Of a stretch of DNA of 33,430 nucleotides, positions 1 to 8,477 are shown piece after piece. The position numbers and the translations under genes were made by a program. The stretch comes from REEB85 sp018971455 (GTDB lineage Bacteria; Pseudomonadota; Alphaproteobacteria; Acetobacterales; Acetobacteraceae): positions 1 to 33,430 of the forward strand of contig JAGWNT010000040.1 of NCBI GenBank assembly GCA_028871195.1, written 5' to 3'. Each line of letters starts with the position of its first letter. Positions within the stretch are counted from its first letter, which is position 1. The notes beneath the pieces were generated by a model. The model saw only the letters and a list, made by a program, of their open reading frames with translations, did no database searches and was not told the DNA's origin.

Positions 1-1
1 A

Positions 2-1801
2 CGCATCGAGCTCGTGCTTCGCCATGCCGTCGAACTGCCGACGGCCGGGCTGGTGCTGGCCGAGATGTTCGTGTTGCTGGCCGGCGTGATCAGCCGGTTC
101 GTCTTCAATCATCCTTTTGTCTGGAGCGATGAACTCGCTTCGATCCTGTTCCTGTGGCTAGCGATGTTCGGCGCGGTCGTCGCCCTGCAACGCGGCCAGC
201 ACATGCGGCTCACCGGCATCGCCATGGCCATGCCGGGGCGATGGAGGGAGCGGGCCGAGGTTCTGGCCGTGGCCGTGCCGGCGTTGTTTCTGCTCATTCT
301 GCTGCCCTCGGCCGCCGATTACGCCGGCCAGCAGCAATTCATCGAAACTCCGGCCTTGGGCCTTTCGGATATCCTTCGCGCAGGCGCCATTCCGGTCGGT
401 GCGGCTTTGATGCTGATGAGTTGCGCGCTCCGCCTGCTGCGAATGCGGCTGGCCGATCTGCTGGCGATCGGGGCCGGGCTGGCCATCATCAGCTGCGTAT
501 TGTGGCTCGCGACGCCGACGCTGGCAGCGATGGGCAACTGGAATCTGGTGTTCTTCTTCATCGCCCTCCTAGCCGTCTCGGTACTGCTCGGCGTGCCGAT
601 CGGATTCGCCTTTGGCACCGCAACGGTCGCCTATCTGAGCTGCATCACCAGCGTTCCGCTGAGTATCGTCGTCTCGCGTATGGACGAGGGCATGAGCAGC
701 CTGGTGCTGCTCGCCGTGCCGTTATTCGTGTTTCTGGGCCTGCTCATTGAAATGACCGGCATGGCGCGGGCCATGGTGAACTTTCTTGCCGGCCTGGTCG
801 GCCATGTCAGCGGCGGCCTGTATTATGTCCTTCTCGGCGCGATCTACCTGGTTTCGGGCATTTCAGGCTCCAAGGCAGCCGACATGGCAGCGGTTGCGCC
901 CGTGCTGTTTCCCGAGATGAAGCGACGCGGCGCACGCGAGGGTGAACTGATCGCCATTCTCGCCGCCTCCGGTGCCATGAGCGAGACGATCCCACCCAGC
1001 CTGGTTCTGATCACGATCGGCTCGGTCACCGGCGTATCTATCGCCGCCCTGTTCACCGGCGGCCTGTTGCCAGGCCTTGTGCTGGCACTGACGCTGGCGG
1101 CAGTGGCCTGGCGACGCTCCCGCGGCGAGGCGGTGGGCGCACGCGCCACACGAAGCGAGATCGGCCGCAACCTGGTGATCGCCCTGCCCGCCTTGCTGCT
1201 GCCCTTCGTCATCCGCTTCGCCGTGATCGATGGCATCGCCACGGCGACCGAAGTTTCAACCATCGGCACGGCCTATGCCGTTGTTGTCGGATTGCTGGTC
1301 TACCGCCAGTTCGACTGGCGGCGCATCTACTCGATGCTGATCGACACCGCCGCCTTGGCCGGCGCCATCCTGCTGATCATCGGCACGGCCACGGGTATGG
1401 CCTGGGCACTGACGCAATCGGGCTTCTCGCACCAGCTCGCCCGCGCCATGGCCCACGTGCCCGGCGGGCAGAGCGGCTTCCTGTTGATCTCGATCGTGGT
1501 GTTCATCGTCCTCGGCAGCGTGCTCGAGGGCATTCCGGCCATCGTGCTGTTCGGCCCCCTGCTGTTCCCGATTGCCCGCGAACTCGGCATAAACGAGGTG
1601 CACTACGCGATGGTGGTCATCCTCGCCATGGGCATCGGCCTGTTCGCGCCGCCCCTCGGCGTCGGCTACTACAGCGCCTGCGCCATAGGCCGGGTAAACC
1701 CGGATGCCGGCATGAAGCGCATCTGGCCCTACCTTGGTGCCCTTGTGATCGGTCTGCTGGCGGTTGCCTTTGTTCCGTGGCTGTCAACGGGATTTCTGTG
1801 A
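2..1801 (+). CDS. TRAP transporter fused permease, DctQ-DctM (5' partial)
   Basis: Fused small (DctQ) and large (DctM) membrane subunits of a tripartite ATP-independent periplasmic transporter, which imports carboxylates or similar acids using an ion gradient and a periplasmic DctP binding protein. The first ~165 residues carry the DctQ pattern: hydrophobic helices with FVWSDELASILFLWLAM followed by RGQHMRLTG. From ~175 onward are the many helices of DctM, including VPLFVFLGLLIE and the GIGLFAPPLGVGYYSA segment near the end. The reading frame is open to the left edge, so the true start is probably outside the window; the first in-frame start-like codon is GTG at 14. The stop overlaps the ATG of the next gene by one base (TGATG), implying translational coupling. 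No dctP gene is visible, so the substrate is unknown; the dctP gene may lie to the left. Confidence 0.9.
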   Translation, partial: RIELVLRHAVELPTAGLVLAEMFVLLAGVISRFVFNHPFVWSDELASILFLWLAMFGAVVALQRGQHMRLTGIAMAMPGRWRERAEVLAVAVPALFLLILLPSAADYAGQQQFIETPALGLSDILRAGAIPVGAALMLMSCALRLLRMRLADLLAIGAGLAIISCVLWLATPTLAAMGNWNLVFFFIALLAVSVLLGVPIGFAFGTATVAYLSCITSVPLSIVVSRMDEGMSSLVLLAVPLFVFLGLLIEMTGMARAMVNFLAGLVGHVSGGLYYVLLGAIYLVSGISGSKAADMAAVAPVLFPEMKRRGAREGELIAILAASGAMSETIPPSLVLITIGSVTGVSIAALFTGGLLPGLVLALTLAAVAWRRSRGEAVGARATRSEIGRNLVIALPALLLPFVIRFAVIDGIATATEVSTIGTAYAVVVGLLVYRQFDWRRIYSMLIDTAALAGAILLIIGTATGMAWALTQSGFSHQLARAMAHVPGGQSGFLLISIVVFIVLGSVLEGIPAIVLFGPLLFPIARELGINEVHYAMVVILAMGIGLFAPPLGVGYYSACAIGRVNPDAGMKRIWPYLGALVIGLLAVAFVPWLSTGFL

Positions 1802-2511
1802 TGCTGAATGGCAAAATCGTGATCGTCACCGGCGGTGCCTCCGGCATCGGTGCCGCCACAGCGGATCATTTCTCAAAGCTCGGCGCCATCGTGTTGGCCG
1901 CCGACATCGCCGCTACGGCTTCTCACCGGCTGGACGTGACGGATCCGGCCTCCTGCGCCGCCCTGGCGGATTTGGCGATCGAGAGGCATGGCCGCATCGA
2001 CGGCCTGGTGCATTGCGCCGGCATCGGCGCCGACACTCCCTTCCTGGAGATGCGGGTCGAGGATTTCGACCGGATCATCGCGGTCAATCTCCGCGGCAGC
2101 TTTCTGATCGGACAAGCCTGCGCGCAACGGATGGGAGCCGGCGGCGCGATCGTCAATATCGCCAGCGTCTCGGGGATGCGAGGCAATACCGGGCGAGCGG
2201 CATATGGCGCCTCCAAGGGCGGTGTCATCACGCTGAGCCAGGTGATGGCAACCGAACTGGCCGCGCGCGGCATCCGCGTGAACGTCATTGCGCCAGGCCC
2301 GGTGGAAACGCCGCTGGTGGCCGCCGTGCACGACGCGGCGATCCGGCGGAGCTGGACGGATGTGGTGCCGATGGGCCGCTACGGCACCCCGCTGGAAATC
2401 GCTGCAAGCGCCGCTTTCCTGTGCAGCGAGGCCGCAAGCTACATCACCGGCCACGTGCTGGCAGTTGATGGCGGGTTCCTGGCCGGCGGCATCCACCGAC
2501 GCAGGGAATAG
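1801..2511 (+). CDS. SDR-family NAD(P)-dependent oxidoreductase
   Basis: Classical short-chain dehydrogenase/reductase of 236 residues, the usual length. The cofactor motif TGGASGIG is at residues 10-17. Asn96, Ser122, Tyr135 and Lys139 (YGASK) fit the catalytic tetrad, and the PG motif after the active site (IAPGPVETP) and the C-terminal GHVLAVDGG are also typical. The usual NNAG is HCAG here. ATG at 1801 is preferred over an in-frame GTG at 1777 because it overlaps the stop of the TRAP permease gene and gives the canonical N-terminus. Acidic Asp35 after the second strand suggests NAD rather than NADP, by analogy with the family. Coupling to the transporter suggests it oxidises or reduces the imported compound, but the substrate cannot be named. 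Confidence 0.9.
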   Translation: MLNGKIVIVTGGASGIGAATADHFSKLGAIVLAADIAATASHRLDVTDPASCAALADLAIERHGRIDGLVHCAGIGADTPFLEMRVEDFDRIIAVNLRGSFLIGQACAQRMGAGGAIVNIASVSGMRGNTGRAAYGASKGGVITLSQVMATELAARGIRVNVIAPGPVETPLVAAVHDAAIRRSWTDVVPMGRYGTPLEIAASAAFLCSEAASYITGHVLAVDGGFLAGGIHRRRE

Positions 2512-2514
2512 ACC

Positions 2515-3192
2515 CTAGCCGCGCAGCTCGGCCAATCCCCTGCGGGCCGTGCCATCCGGGGCAAAATTTGCCGCGTCGAGCCAAGCGAGCATGGCATCAC
2601 GGCGCGACGGCCACTCGTCCGCCACGATGCTGTACCAGTCGGTCTCGCGTAACCGACCCTTGACGACCAGATGGGCGCGATGGCGGCCCTCATAGGTAAA
2701 GCCCAGCCGCGCTGCCGCGCGCTGGCTCGGCGCGTTCAAGGCGTTGCATTTCCACACCAGCCGCCGATAGCCAAGATCGTCAGCGGCCAACCGCAACAGC
2801 AGGAACATCGCCTCGGTAGCTGCCCTGGTGCGCTGCATCGATGGTCCGAACCAGATATTGCCAAGCTCGATCGCGGCATTCTTTGGCTGGATCTCCATGA
2901 GCGCGAGCCAACCCGACACCACGCCCGTCGAAACAGGTCGCGCCGCCCAAACCATAGGGTCATGGGTGGACGCGAAATCGCCGACGAAGCTGGCAATCGC
3001 CGCTTCGCTGGCAAATGGGCCGTAGCCCATATAGGTCCAGCTCGCGTCGGCGCCCTGCGCCGCACGCCACAATTCCGGAGCATGACGCGGATGCAGCGGC
3101 TCCAACTCAACGTGGGTTCCGCGCAACTTGACGCGCGCCGGCAAGGGGCGGGGAACAGTATCAACGACAGGACCGATGGGCAGTTGGCTCAT
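2515..3192 (-). CDS. GNAT-family N-acetyltransferase (RimJ/RimL-like)
   Basis: Predicted acetyl-CoA-dependent N-acetyltransferase of 225 residues. The N-terminal half has the RimJ/RimL-type opening (VKLRGTHVELEPLHPRHAPELW), and the C-terminal half has the conserved strand and helix pattern ending in YRRLVWKCNALNAPSQRAAARLGF followed by YEGRHRAH, typical of the RimL-like branch that modifies ribosomal protein N-termini or small amines. The substrate is not predictable. ATG at 3192 (MSQLPIGPV) is chosen; the frame runs on to 3297, but the extra residues do not resemble the family. It converges on the SDR gene with only three bases between the stop codons, and diverges from the CHRD gene. Confidence 0.85.
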   Translation of the reverse strand: MSQLPIGPVVDTVPRPLPARVKLRGTHVELEPLHPRHAPELWRAAQGADASWTYMGYGPFASEAAIASFVGDFASTHDPMVWAARPVSTGVVSGWLALMEIQPKNAAIELGNIWFGPSMQRTRAATEAMFLLLRLAADDLGYRRLVWKCNALNAPSQRAAARLGFTYEGRHRAHLVVKGRLRETDWYSIVADEWPSRRDAMLAWLDAANFAPDGTARRGLAELRG

Positions 3193-3335
3193 CGCGCCAT
3201 CATGGGTCCCGTTGATGCCGGAGAAAAGGCCAATTTCGTAACTGCCGGCCAGACCGAAGCTGTTGCGCATCGCTGGTGCGGGGCCACATCCTGCCACGGG
3301 CAGTCCGTCCGGGCGCCCTTATTTGGAGGAAGCAT

Positions 3336-3770
3336 ATGCCCACACGTGCAGCTTTTATGGCGGCCCTCATTGGCGCCTCCATGCTCTCGATCGGCGTAGC
3401 CCGCGCCGAGACGGTGATGTTCCAGGCCAAGCTGACCGGCGGCGCGGAAGTCCCGGCGACTCCCTCGAAGGGGACCGGCACGCTGATGGCCACGCTGGAC
3501 ACCACCACCAAGACATTGAGCTGGACGGTAACCTATTCCGGCCTGACCGGGCCGGCCATTGGGGGACATTTCCATGGCCCCGCTCCGGCCGGCAAGAACG
3601 CGGGCGTGGCAATCCCATTCAAGGGCCCGCTCGCCAGCCCGATCAAGGGCAGCACGACGGTAACCGACGCGCAGATAAAGGAACTTGAGGCCGGCGACAT
3701 GTACGTTAACCTGCACACTGCGGCCCATACGGGCGGCGAGATTCGCGGCCAGGTCGAAAAAGGCATGTGA
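3336..3770 (+). CDS. Secreted CHRD-domain protein
   Basis: Small exported protein of 144 residues. Residues 1-24 form a signal peptide (Arg near the start, hydrophobic core AAFMAALIGASMLSIGVA, cleavage after ARA). The rest is one CHRD domain, the beta-rich fold first described in chordin and common as a stand-alone bacterial protein: it starts with FQAKLTGGAEVPAT, has GGHFHGPAPAGKNA in the middle and ends with YVNLHTAAHTGGEIRGQV. These His and Gly positions are the family signature. The start is set by GGAGGA at 3325-3330, five bases before ATG 3336. The biochemical role of the bacterial domain is poorly known. It stands alone between a divergent GNAT gene and the convergent amidohydrolase gene. 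Confidence 0.9.
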   Translation: MPTRAAFMAALIGASMLSIGVARAETVMFQAKLTGGAEVPATPSKGTGTLMATLDTTTKTLSWTVTYSGLTGPAIGGHFHGPAPAGKNAGVAIPFKGPLASPIKGSTTVTDAQIKELEAGDMYVNLHTAAHTGGEIRGQVEKGM

Positions 3771-3778
3771 CCGGTGAT

Positions 3779-3808
3779 GCGGCGCCTCCGGCTCCCCGGG
3801 GGCGCCGC
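3779..3808. terminator. Hairpin between convergent genes
   Basis: GCGGCGCC (3779-3786) and GGCGCCGC (3801-3808) form a perfect 8-bp stem, and the 14-base loop can pair further. It lies between the stops of the CHRD gene and the convergent amidohydrolase gene. There is no T tract on either strand, so it may be a bidirectional or factor-assisted 3' end. Confidence 0.45.
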
Positions 3809-3811
3809 AAG

Positions 3812-5005
3812 CTATTGGATCACTTCAGGCACTCGCTCGGCGGGCGGCGTGTTGCGGCTGCGCCCACAGCGCACGATTCCGTCGATCACCACCATGCCGA
3901 TGCCCGGCAGGTCGCCCTGCCGCACGCTGTCCAGAAGGTCTCGCCCGGCAGAATGCTGGGCACGGTCCATCAGCACGAAATCCGCCGCCCTTCCCAGTTC
4001 AATCAGGCCGCAATCCAGCTTGCGCGTCAGCGCCGTGTTCCCGGTGGCGCAGCAGAAAATCAGCTCGGCCGGCATGTCGCCCACCGAGGCAAGCAGCGCG
4101 ATCATGCGTAGAATGCCGAGCGGCTGGACGCCAGACCCCGCCGGGCTATCGGTCCCGAGGATTACCCGGTCGAGCTGTCCCAATTCACGGGCAAAACGGA
4201 GTGCCGAAAGAGCCGCCAACTCATTGCCATTGTGCACGATCTCGATGCCCCGTCCACAGCCCTCGCAAAGGCAGCGAATCTGGGACAGTGGCAGCGAGGT
4301 GTGGCCGCCATTGATGTGGCCGATAATGTCGGCATCGGCCTCCAGAACCGTGTCGGCATCTATATAGCCGGAGCCTGGAACCGAAGGTCCACCGGTATGG
4401 ATCGTGCTCTGAATGCCGGCTGCCCGTGCCCATGCAACCATCTGCTTGGCCTCGTAGCCGGCTTTGACGCTGCCCAGACCAACTTCGCCCAACAGGGTAA
4501 CGCCGGCGGCGGCAAGCTCGACAAAATCGCTCTCAACCATGCCCTTCTCGATCACCGGGGCACCGCCCAGAACTTTTACGCCGCCGGGGCGAAAGTTGGC
4601 GTAGGCCCGCTGGGCGGTAATAGCCAGCGCCTTGACGCCGACGATGTCCCGCGGTCGCCCGGGCAGATGCACCTCGCCGGCCGAGATCATGGTGGTGACA
4701 CCGCCATGCAGGAAGGAATCAATCCAGCCGAATTGGCCCTGGCGCGGCGTCCAGTCTCCAAACACCGGATGGACGTGGCTGTCGATCAGCCCGGGGGACA
4801 GCGCGCACCCATGGGCATCGATCACCACTCCCGCTCCATCGGTGTCGCAATCGGCGAAGCGGCCAAGCGCCACGATTTGCCCGCCCTCGGCCACCACCGT
4901 ATCGGCATCGAGGATGGGCCGAGCGAGATCGCCAGATAGCATCAGGCCGACATTGCGAATGACCAGCTTCCCAACCTGCTTTTCCGATCCCGCCGCAAGT
5001 GCCAT
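3812..5005 (-). CDS. Enamidase-like amidohydrolase
   Basis: Metal-dependent amidohydrolase of 397 residues that closely recalls enamidase (Ena) of Eubacterium barkeri, which opens the ring of 6-oxo-1,4,5,6-tetrahydronicotinate to 2-formylglutarate in nicotinate breakdown. Likely metal ligands visible are His77 and His79 (LIDSHVHP), Glu174 (GEVGLG), His203 (IHTGG), His230 (GHINGG) and Asp286 (GTDSPAG). The segments HGGVTTMISAG and HLPGRPRD and the tail SRNTPPAER also match my memory of Ena. ATG 5005 is chosen because it sits five bases after the stop of the upstream flavoprotein gene with GGAG in front; the frame extends upstream only inside that gene. It is the last gene of a marR - flavoprotein - enamidase unit. 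Family membership is firm. The nicotinate-type substrate is inferred from similarity; another cyclic enamide or lactam is possible. Confidence 0.82.
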   Translation of the reverse strand: MALAAGSEKQVGKLVIRNVGLMLSGDLARPILDADTVVAEGGQIVALGRFADCDTDGAGVVIDAHGCALSPGLIDSHVHPVFGDWTPRQGQFGWIDSFLHGGVTTMISAGEVHLPGRPRDIVGVKALAITAQRAYANFRPGGVKVLGGAPVIEKGMVESDFVELAAAGVTLLGEVGLGSVKAGYEAKQMVAWARAAGIQSTIHTGGPSVPGSGYIDADTVLEADADIIGHINGGHTSLPLSQIRCLCEGCGRGIEIVHNGNELAALSALRFARELGQLDRVILGTDSPAGSGVQPLGILRMIALLASVGDMPAELIFCCATGNTALTRKLDCGLIELGRAADFVLMDRAQHSAGRDLLDSVRQGDLPGIGMVVIDGIVRCGRSRNTPPAERVPEVIQ

Positions 5006-5010
5006 TTGCC

Positions 5011-8000
5011 CTACTCCGCCGCCAGCGCCGGGCGCACATCCAGCACGCGCAGCGCTCGATCGATCCATTGCGCCGTCAGCTTCTCGGCCAGGCTGTTCTG
5101 ACGAAGCCGCTCGTTCAACGCCGGGAAATCCACTCGATCCAGCATCTGGTCCTGATTGAAGCAGGAGAATACCACACTGCACGCGCCGGTAGCGGGGTCG
5201 ATCTGCGGCTGGAGGCACTGCGCACAGACCTCCTTCATCATGCACTGCATCGGCGAGTTGATCGAGCCGATCGCCGAGTGGCCGGGCTTGAGGTACGGCG
5301 CCAGCACGCCATGACGCGCTGCCCCCACCGCTTGCATCATGCGATCCGAGCCGATGACGATCATGTGCGCCGCATCAGCCAGCGGAACCGCCTGTTCGCC
5401 CAGTTGCCCGGCGCCATAGGCAGCCATCGCCTGGACGATGTTGCCGACATAGCTCCTATCCTGCGGGCGCGTCGGCACGAACCCCGGCGCCTCATCGCAG
5501 CACCAGACAATGGCATCCGCCGCCCGCTCGATTTCCTCGATCTTGTAGCGGTCGCGCAGCGCCTTGTAGCCGGCGAAATAGAGCACCTTCGAACCGGCGG
5601 CGCGCAGGGCCGCACCGATGCTGAACAATACCGCGTTGCCCAATCCGCCACCGACGAGGGCAACCGCGGTGTCGGCATGGATTTCGGTGGCCGTCCCGGT
5701 CGGCCCCATCAGCACGACCGGCTCGCCGGGCTCGAGCGAGGCGCAGAGATCGGAACTGCCACCCATCTCAAGGGCGATCACCGAAACCAGGCCGCGAGCC
5801 GGGTCGGTCCAGGCGCCGGTCATGGCAAGACCTTCCATTGCCAGAAGCGTGGCGCCGATGCCGGGCTCGTCGATCCGGGCCGCGTGCATCTCGTAGTTCT
5901 GCAGGCGATAGAACTGGCCCGGCCGGAAGGCCCGTGCCGCCGCCGGAGCGCGCAGCACCACCTCCACAATGTTCGGAGTCAGCCGGTTGACCTGATGGAC
6001 GCTAGCGGACAACTCATCGCGGCAGCGCCTCAGCAGCGCCGTCGCCGACACCGAGCTCGCCGGCGCTCGGGCGACGATCTCGCTGACAACCGGGTAGCCG
6101 CGCTTGGCGCCGCCCATGGCCTTGACCACGTTGCCAAAAAAACTCGGATGCAAATCACCAAAGAAGCTGATGAAGCGGCCATCGGCCGCGCGGTGCATCA
6201 GCACATCGGCACGCTCCGGCTTGCTGATCGCGCGCGCCGGAGTGACCGGATCGCCCTCATCGTCAACGGCCTGAAAATAGCGCCCGTCGAGCTTGATGCG
6301 GCCATCTTCGCGCGCCAGCACGGTGTTGGGTTGCGTGCCGGCGGCAACCAGCACGGCGCGCGCGGGAAGCACTGCCTCGCTACCATCCTGGCGCGCAACG
6401 CGCAGCCCGGCGACGTGGCCGTAGCCATCCACTTCAACCGCGAGCGGCGTCAGGCCCTCGGCAAACCGCACGCCCTCCTCCATCGCCTTGGCGACTTCCT
6501 CGTGATTAAGCGTGTAGCTTGGCGCATCGAGCAGCCGGCGACGATAGGCGAGCGTTGCACCCCCCCAGGAATCGAGCAGCTCGGCGAATCGCGGTGAGCG
6601 ACCCTCTCGCCCGGCTGTGTCCCGCTCGGCTTGAATGGCAGCGGCATGGGCCAGGAACTCGGCCGCGATTTCCGTCTCCTCGGCATTCCAGCCGGCCCGC
6701 ACCGCCTCCTCACCGCGCTCGGCCACCAGCGTGCGGTAGCGAAGAGAAAACTTCTCCACCTGTCGCACATAATAGGCCAAGCTCTCCGTGGCCGTGTCGA
6801 TCGCCGTCAATCCGCCGCCGATCACCACCACGGGAAGGCGAAGTTGCAGATTGGCGATGGAGGATTTCTTTGCCGCTCCGGTGAGTTGCAGGCCCATCAG
6901 GAAGTCGCTCGCCTGGCGAACGCCGCGGGCAAGGCCGCCGGGCATGTCGATCACGGTCGGCTTGCCAGCGCCCATGCACAGCGCGATGTGGTCAAAGCCC
7001 ATCGCCCACGCATCGTCGATCGACAGGGTGGCGCCGCCACCGAAGCGCACGCCACCGAACATGGCGAATTGCGCGCGGCGCTCCAAAAGAAGCCGGACAA
7101 GCTTGAGGTAGTTCTTGTTCCAGCGCACGGTAATGCCGTACTCGGCAACACCGCCGAACCCAGCCATCACGCGATCGTCCAAATTCTCAAAGAGCACCTC
7201 GACATCGCGCACGGGAGCCGCCGCGTCGAAGCCAAGCGGCTCGATCTTCAGACCGTCAACCGCGATCACGGTGTGGCCATCATTCATCAGGTGATGAGCA
7301 AGCGTGAAGCCAGCTGGGCCGAGGCCGACGACCAGAACTTTACGCCCGGTATCGGGTCGCGGCAGCGGGCGGCGGATGTCGAGCGGGTTCCACCGCGTCA
7401 GCAACGCGTAGATCTCGAGCCCCCATGGCAAGGCAAGGACCTCGCGCAGCACCGAGGTCTCGGCCTGCGGGATATCAACGGGATCCTGCTTCTGGTAGAT
7501 GCATGCCTTCATGCAGTCATTGCAGATGCGATGCCCGGTCGCCGCCATCATCGGATTGTCCACCGCGATGGTGGCGAAGGCCCCCAGCAAGCTGCCTTGA
7601 GCCCGCAGCGTGTGCATCTCGCTAATTTTTTCGTCGAGCGGGCAGCCGGCGAGCGTGACCTTGAACGGTGACGCCTGGAACGCACCTGTCTTGCGATCCT
7701 TGAGGCCTTTGCTGCAGGAATCCTTGCCCTGGGTGTGGCACCAGATGCAGTAATTCATCTGGTCCAGCGCGTGGCCCGTGCTCATTCCCGCATCGGTCAG
7801 CGCAAAGCCGTCGCGCGGGCGCCAGTCATGCTCGGGCAGATGCAGCATGGTCACGCCGTCGCGCTCAACGGTCTGCACCGCGACGAGGCGGGCGTGATCA
7901 ACCTTTTGGGGCACACGAAACAGAAATCCGTCGCGATGATACGCGCGACCTGCCTGCGTCAGCGTTGCCCAGGCGGCATAGCGAAGGGCCACGTCCAAAT

Positions 8001-8463
8001 CCTCGGCTGCTCCGGCGGCCTCCCAGGCGGCAACCTGCACGGCGAAACCTTCTTCGCTGAAGGCCGCCCCCATTCTCTGTTCCAAATCGTGGCGCAGCGC
8101 CGTGCCGTCGAAGCCGGCAGGATCGGGGTATTTCTTCACCGCCTGGCGTTGCACGAACAGCCGCTTGCAGCCATGCACCGGATCGAGACCGCGGGTGGCA
8201 GCCAGAATGGCGTCGAGTTCCGCCTCGATGCCGAACAACCGCCCCGTGAAATCGGACAGATGAAGACCGAGGGCAACGACGAGCTCACCCTCGTCCTTGG
8301 CGGCCACCTCGCCGGGCGCGGCTCGCGCGGCAAGCAGGCGGGCATGCAACGCCGGATCGGCCCCGGCCAGCTCGGCGAGGAAAAGGCGATCCAGCCGCAC
8401 CAGGCCATCACGCGTGGCCAGGGCCGAAAAATCCATCTCAAAGCCGAGCATATCGTTTTCCAT
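5011..8463 (-). CDS. Large Fe-S flavoprotein: Nfn-like fusion (GltD/NfnB-type + PyrK/NfnA-type)
   Basis: Protein of about 1150 residues with an unusual architecture. Residues 1-235 match no domain I know. Residues 239-321 hold seven cysteines (239, 242, 250, 274, 314, 317, 321), as expected for two [4Fe-4S] clusters. Residues ~374-800 are a GltD/NfnB-type dinucleotide oxidoreductase with FAD motif VVGLGPAG and a second Rossmann motif VVVIGGGLTAID (~545). Residues ~815-1060 are a ferredoxin-reductase-like module (FRPGQFYRLQ, LMGPTGTATE, ALVGGGLGNA), followed by cysteines 1074, 1080, 1083 and 1095 placed like the [2Fe-2S] site of PyrK/NfnA. NfnA and NfnB are separate subunits of an electron-bifurcating transhydrogenase. 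Joining them, and the enamidase gene five bases downstream, suggests electron supply for reducing a ring compound; that is inference. Start ATG 8463 is uncertain: ATG 8451 has a better GGAAA in front. Confidence 0.8.
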   Translation of the reverse strand: MENDMLGFEMDFSALATRDGLVRLDRLFLAELAGADPALHARLLAARAAPGEVAAKDEGELVVALGLHLSDFTGRLFGIEAELDAILAATRGLDPVHGCKRLFVQRQAVKKYPDPAGFDGTALRHDLEQRMGAAFSEEGFAVQVAAWEAAGAAEDLDVALRYAAWATLTQAGRAYHRDGFLFRVPQKVDHARLVAVQTVERDGVTMLHLPEHDWRPRDGFALTDAGMSTGHALDQMNYCIWCHTQGKDSCSKGLKDRKTGAFQASPFKVTLAGCPLDEKISEMHTLRAQGSLLGAFATIAVDNPMMAATGHRICNDCMKACIYQKQDPVDIPQAETSVLREVLALPWGLEIYALLTRWNPLDIRRPLPRPDTGRKVLVVGLGPAGFTLAHHLMNDGHTVIAVDGLKIEPLGFDAAAPVRDVEVLFENLDDRVMAGFGGVAEYGITVRWNKNYLKLVRLLLERRAQFAMFGGVRFGGGATLSIDDAWAMGFDHIALCMGAGKPTVIDMPGGLARGVRQASDFLMGLQLTGAAKKSSIANLQLRLPVVVIGGGLTAIDTATESLAYYVRQVEKFSLRYRTLVAERGEEAVRAGWNAEETEIAAEFLAHAAAIQAERDTAGREGRSPRFAELLDSWGGATLAYRRRLLDAPSYTLNHEEVAKAMEEGVRFAEGLTPLAVEVDGYGHVAGLRVARQDGSEAVLPARAVLVAAGTQPNTVLAREDGRIKLDGRYFQAVDDEGDPVTPARAISKPERADVLMHRAADGRFISFFGDLHPSFFGNVVKAMGGAKRGYPVVSEIVARAPASSVSATALLRRCRDELSASVHQVNRLTPNIVEVVLRAPAAARAFRPGQFYRLQNYEMHAARIDEPGIGATLLAMEGLAMTGAWTDPARGLVSVIALEMGGSSDLCASLEPGEPVVLMGPTGTATEIHADTAVALVGGGLGNAVLFSIGAALRAAGSKVLYFAGYKALRDRYKIEEIERAADAIVWCCDEAPGFVPTRPQDRSYVGNIVQAMAAYGAGQLGEQAVPLADAAHMIVIGSDRMMQAVGAARHGVLAPYLKPGHSAIGSINSPMQCMMKEVCAQCLQPQIDPATGACSVVFSCFNQDQMLDRVDFPALNERLRQNSLAEKLTAQWIDRALRVLDVRPALAAE

Positions 8464-8477
8464 CAATGGGTCGCCGT

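Noticed and set aside
4999..6597. 532-codon plus-strand open frame opposite the flavoprotein gene
   Set aside because: Rich in Arg, His and Gln with no recognisable domain; explained by GC-rich third positions of the real gene.
5011..8463. Glutamate synthase small subunit as identity
   Set aside because: Only the central module resembles GltD; length, N-terminal domain, cysteine pattern and PyrK-like C-terminus differ, and no gltB is adjacent.
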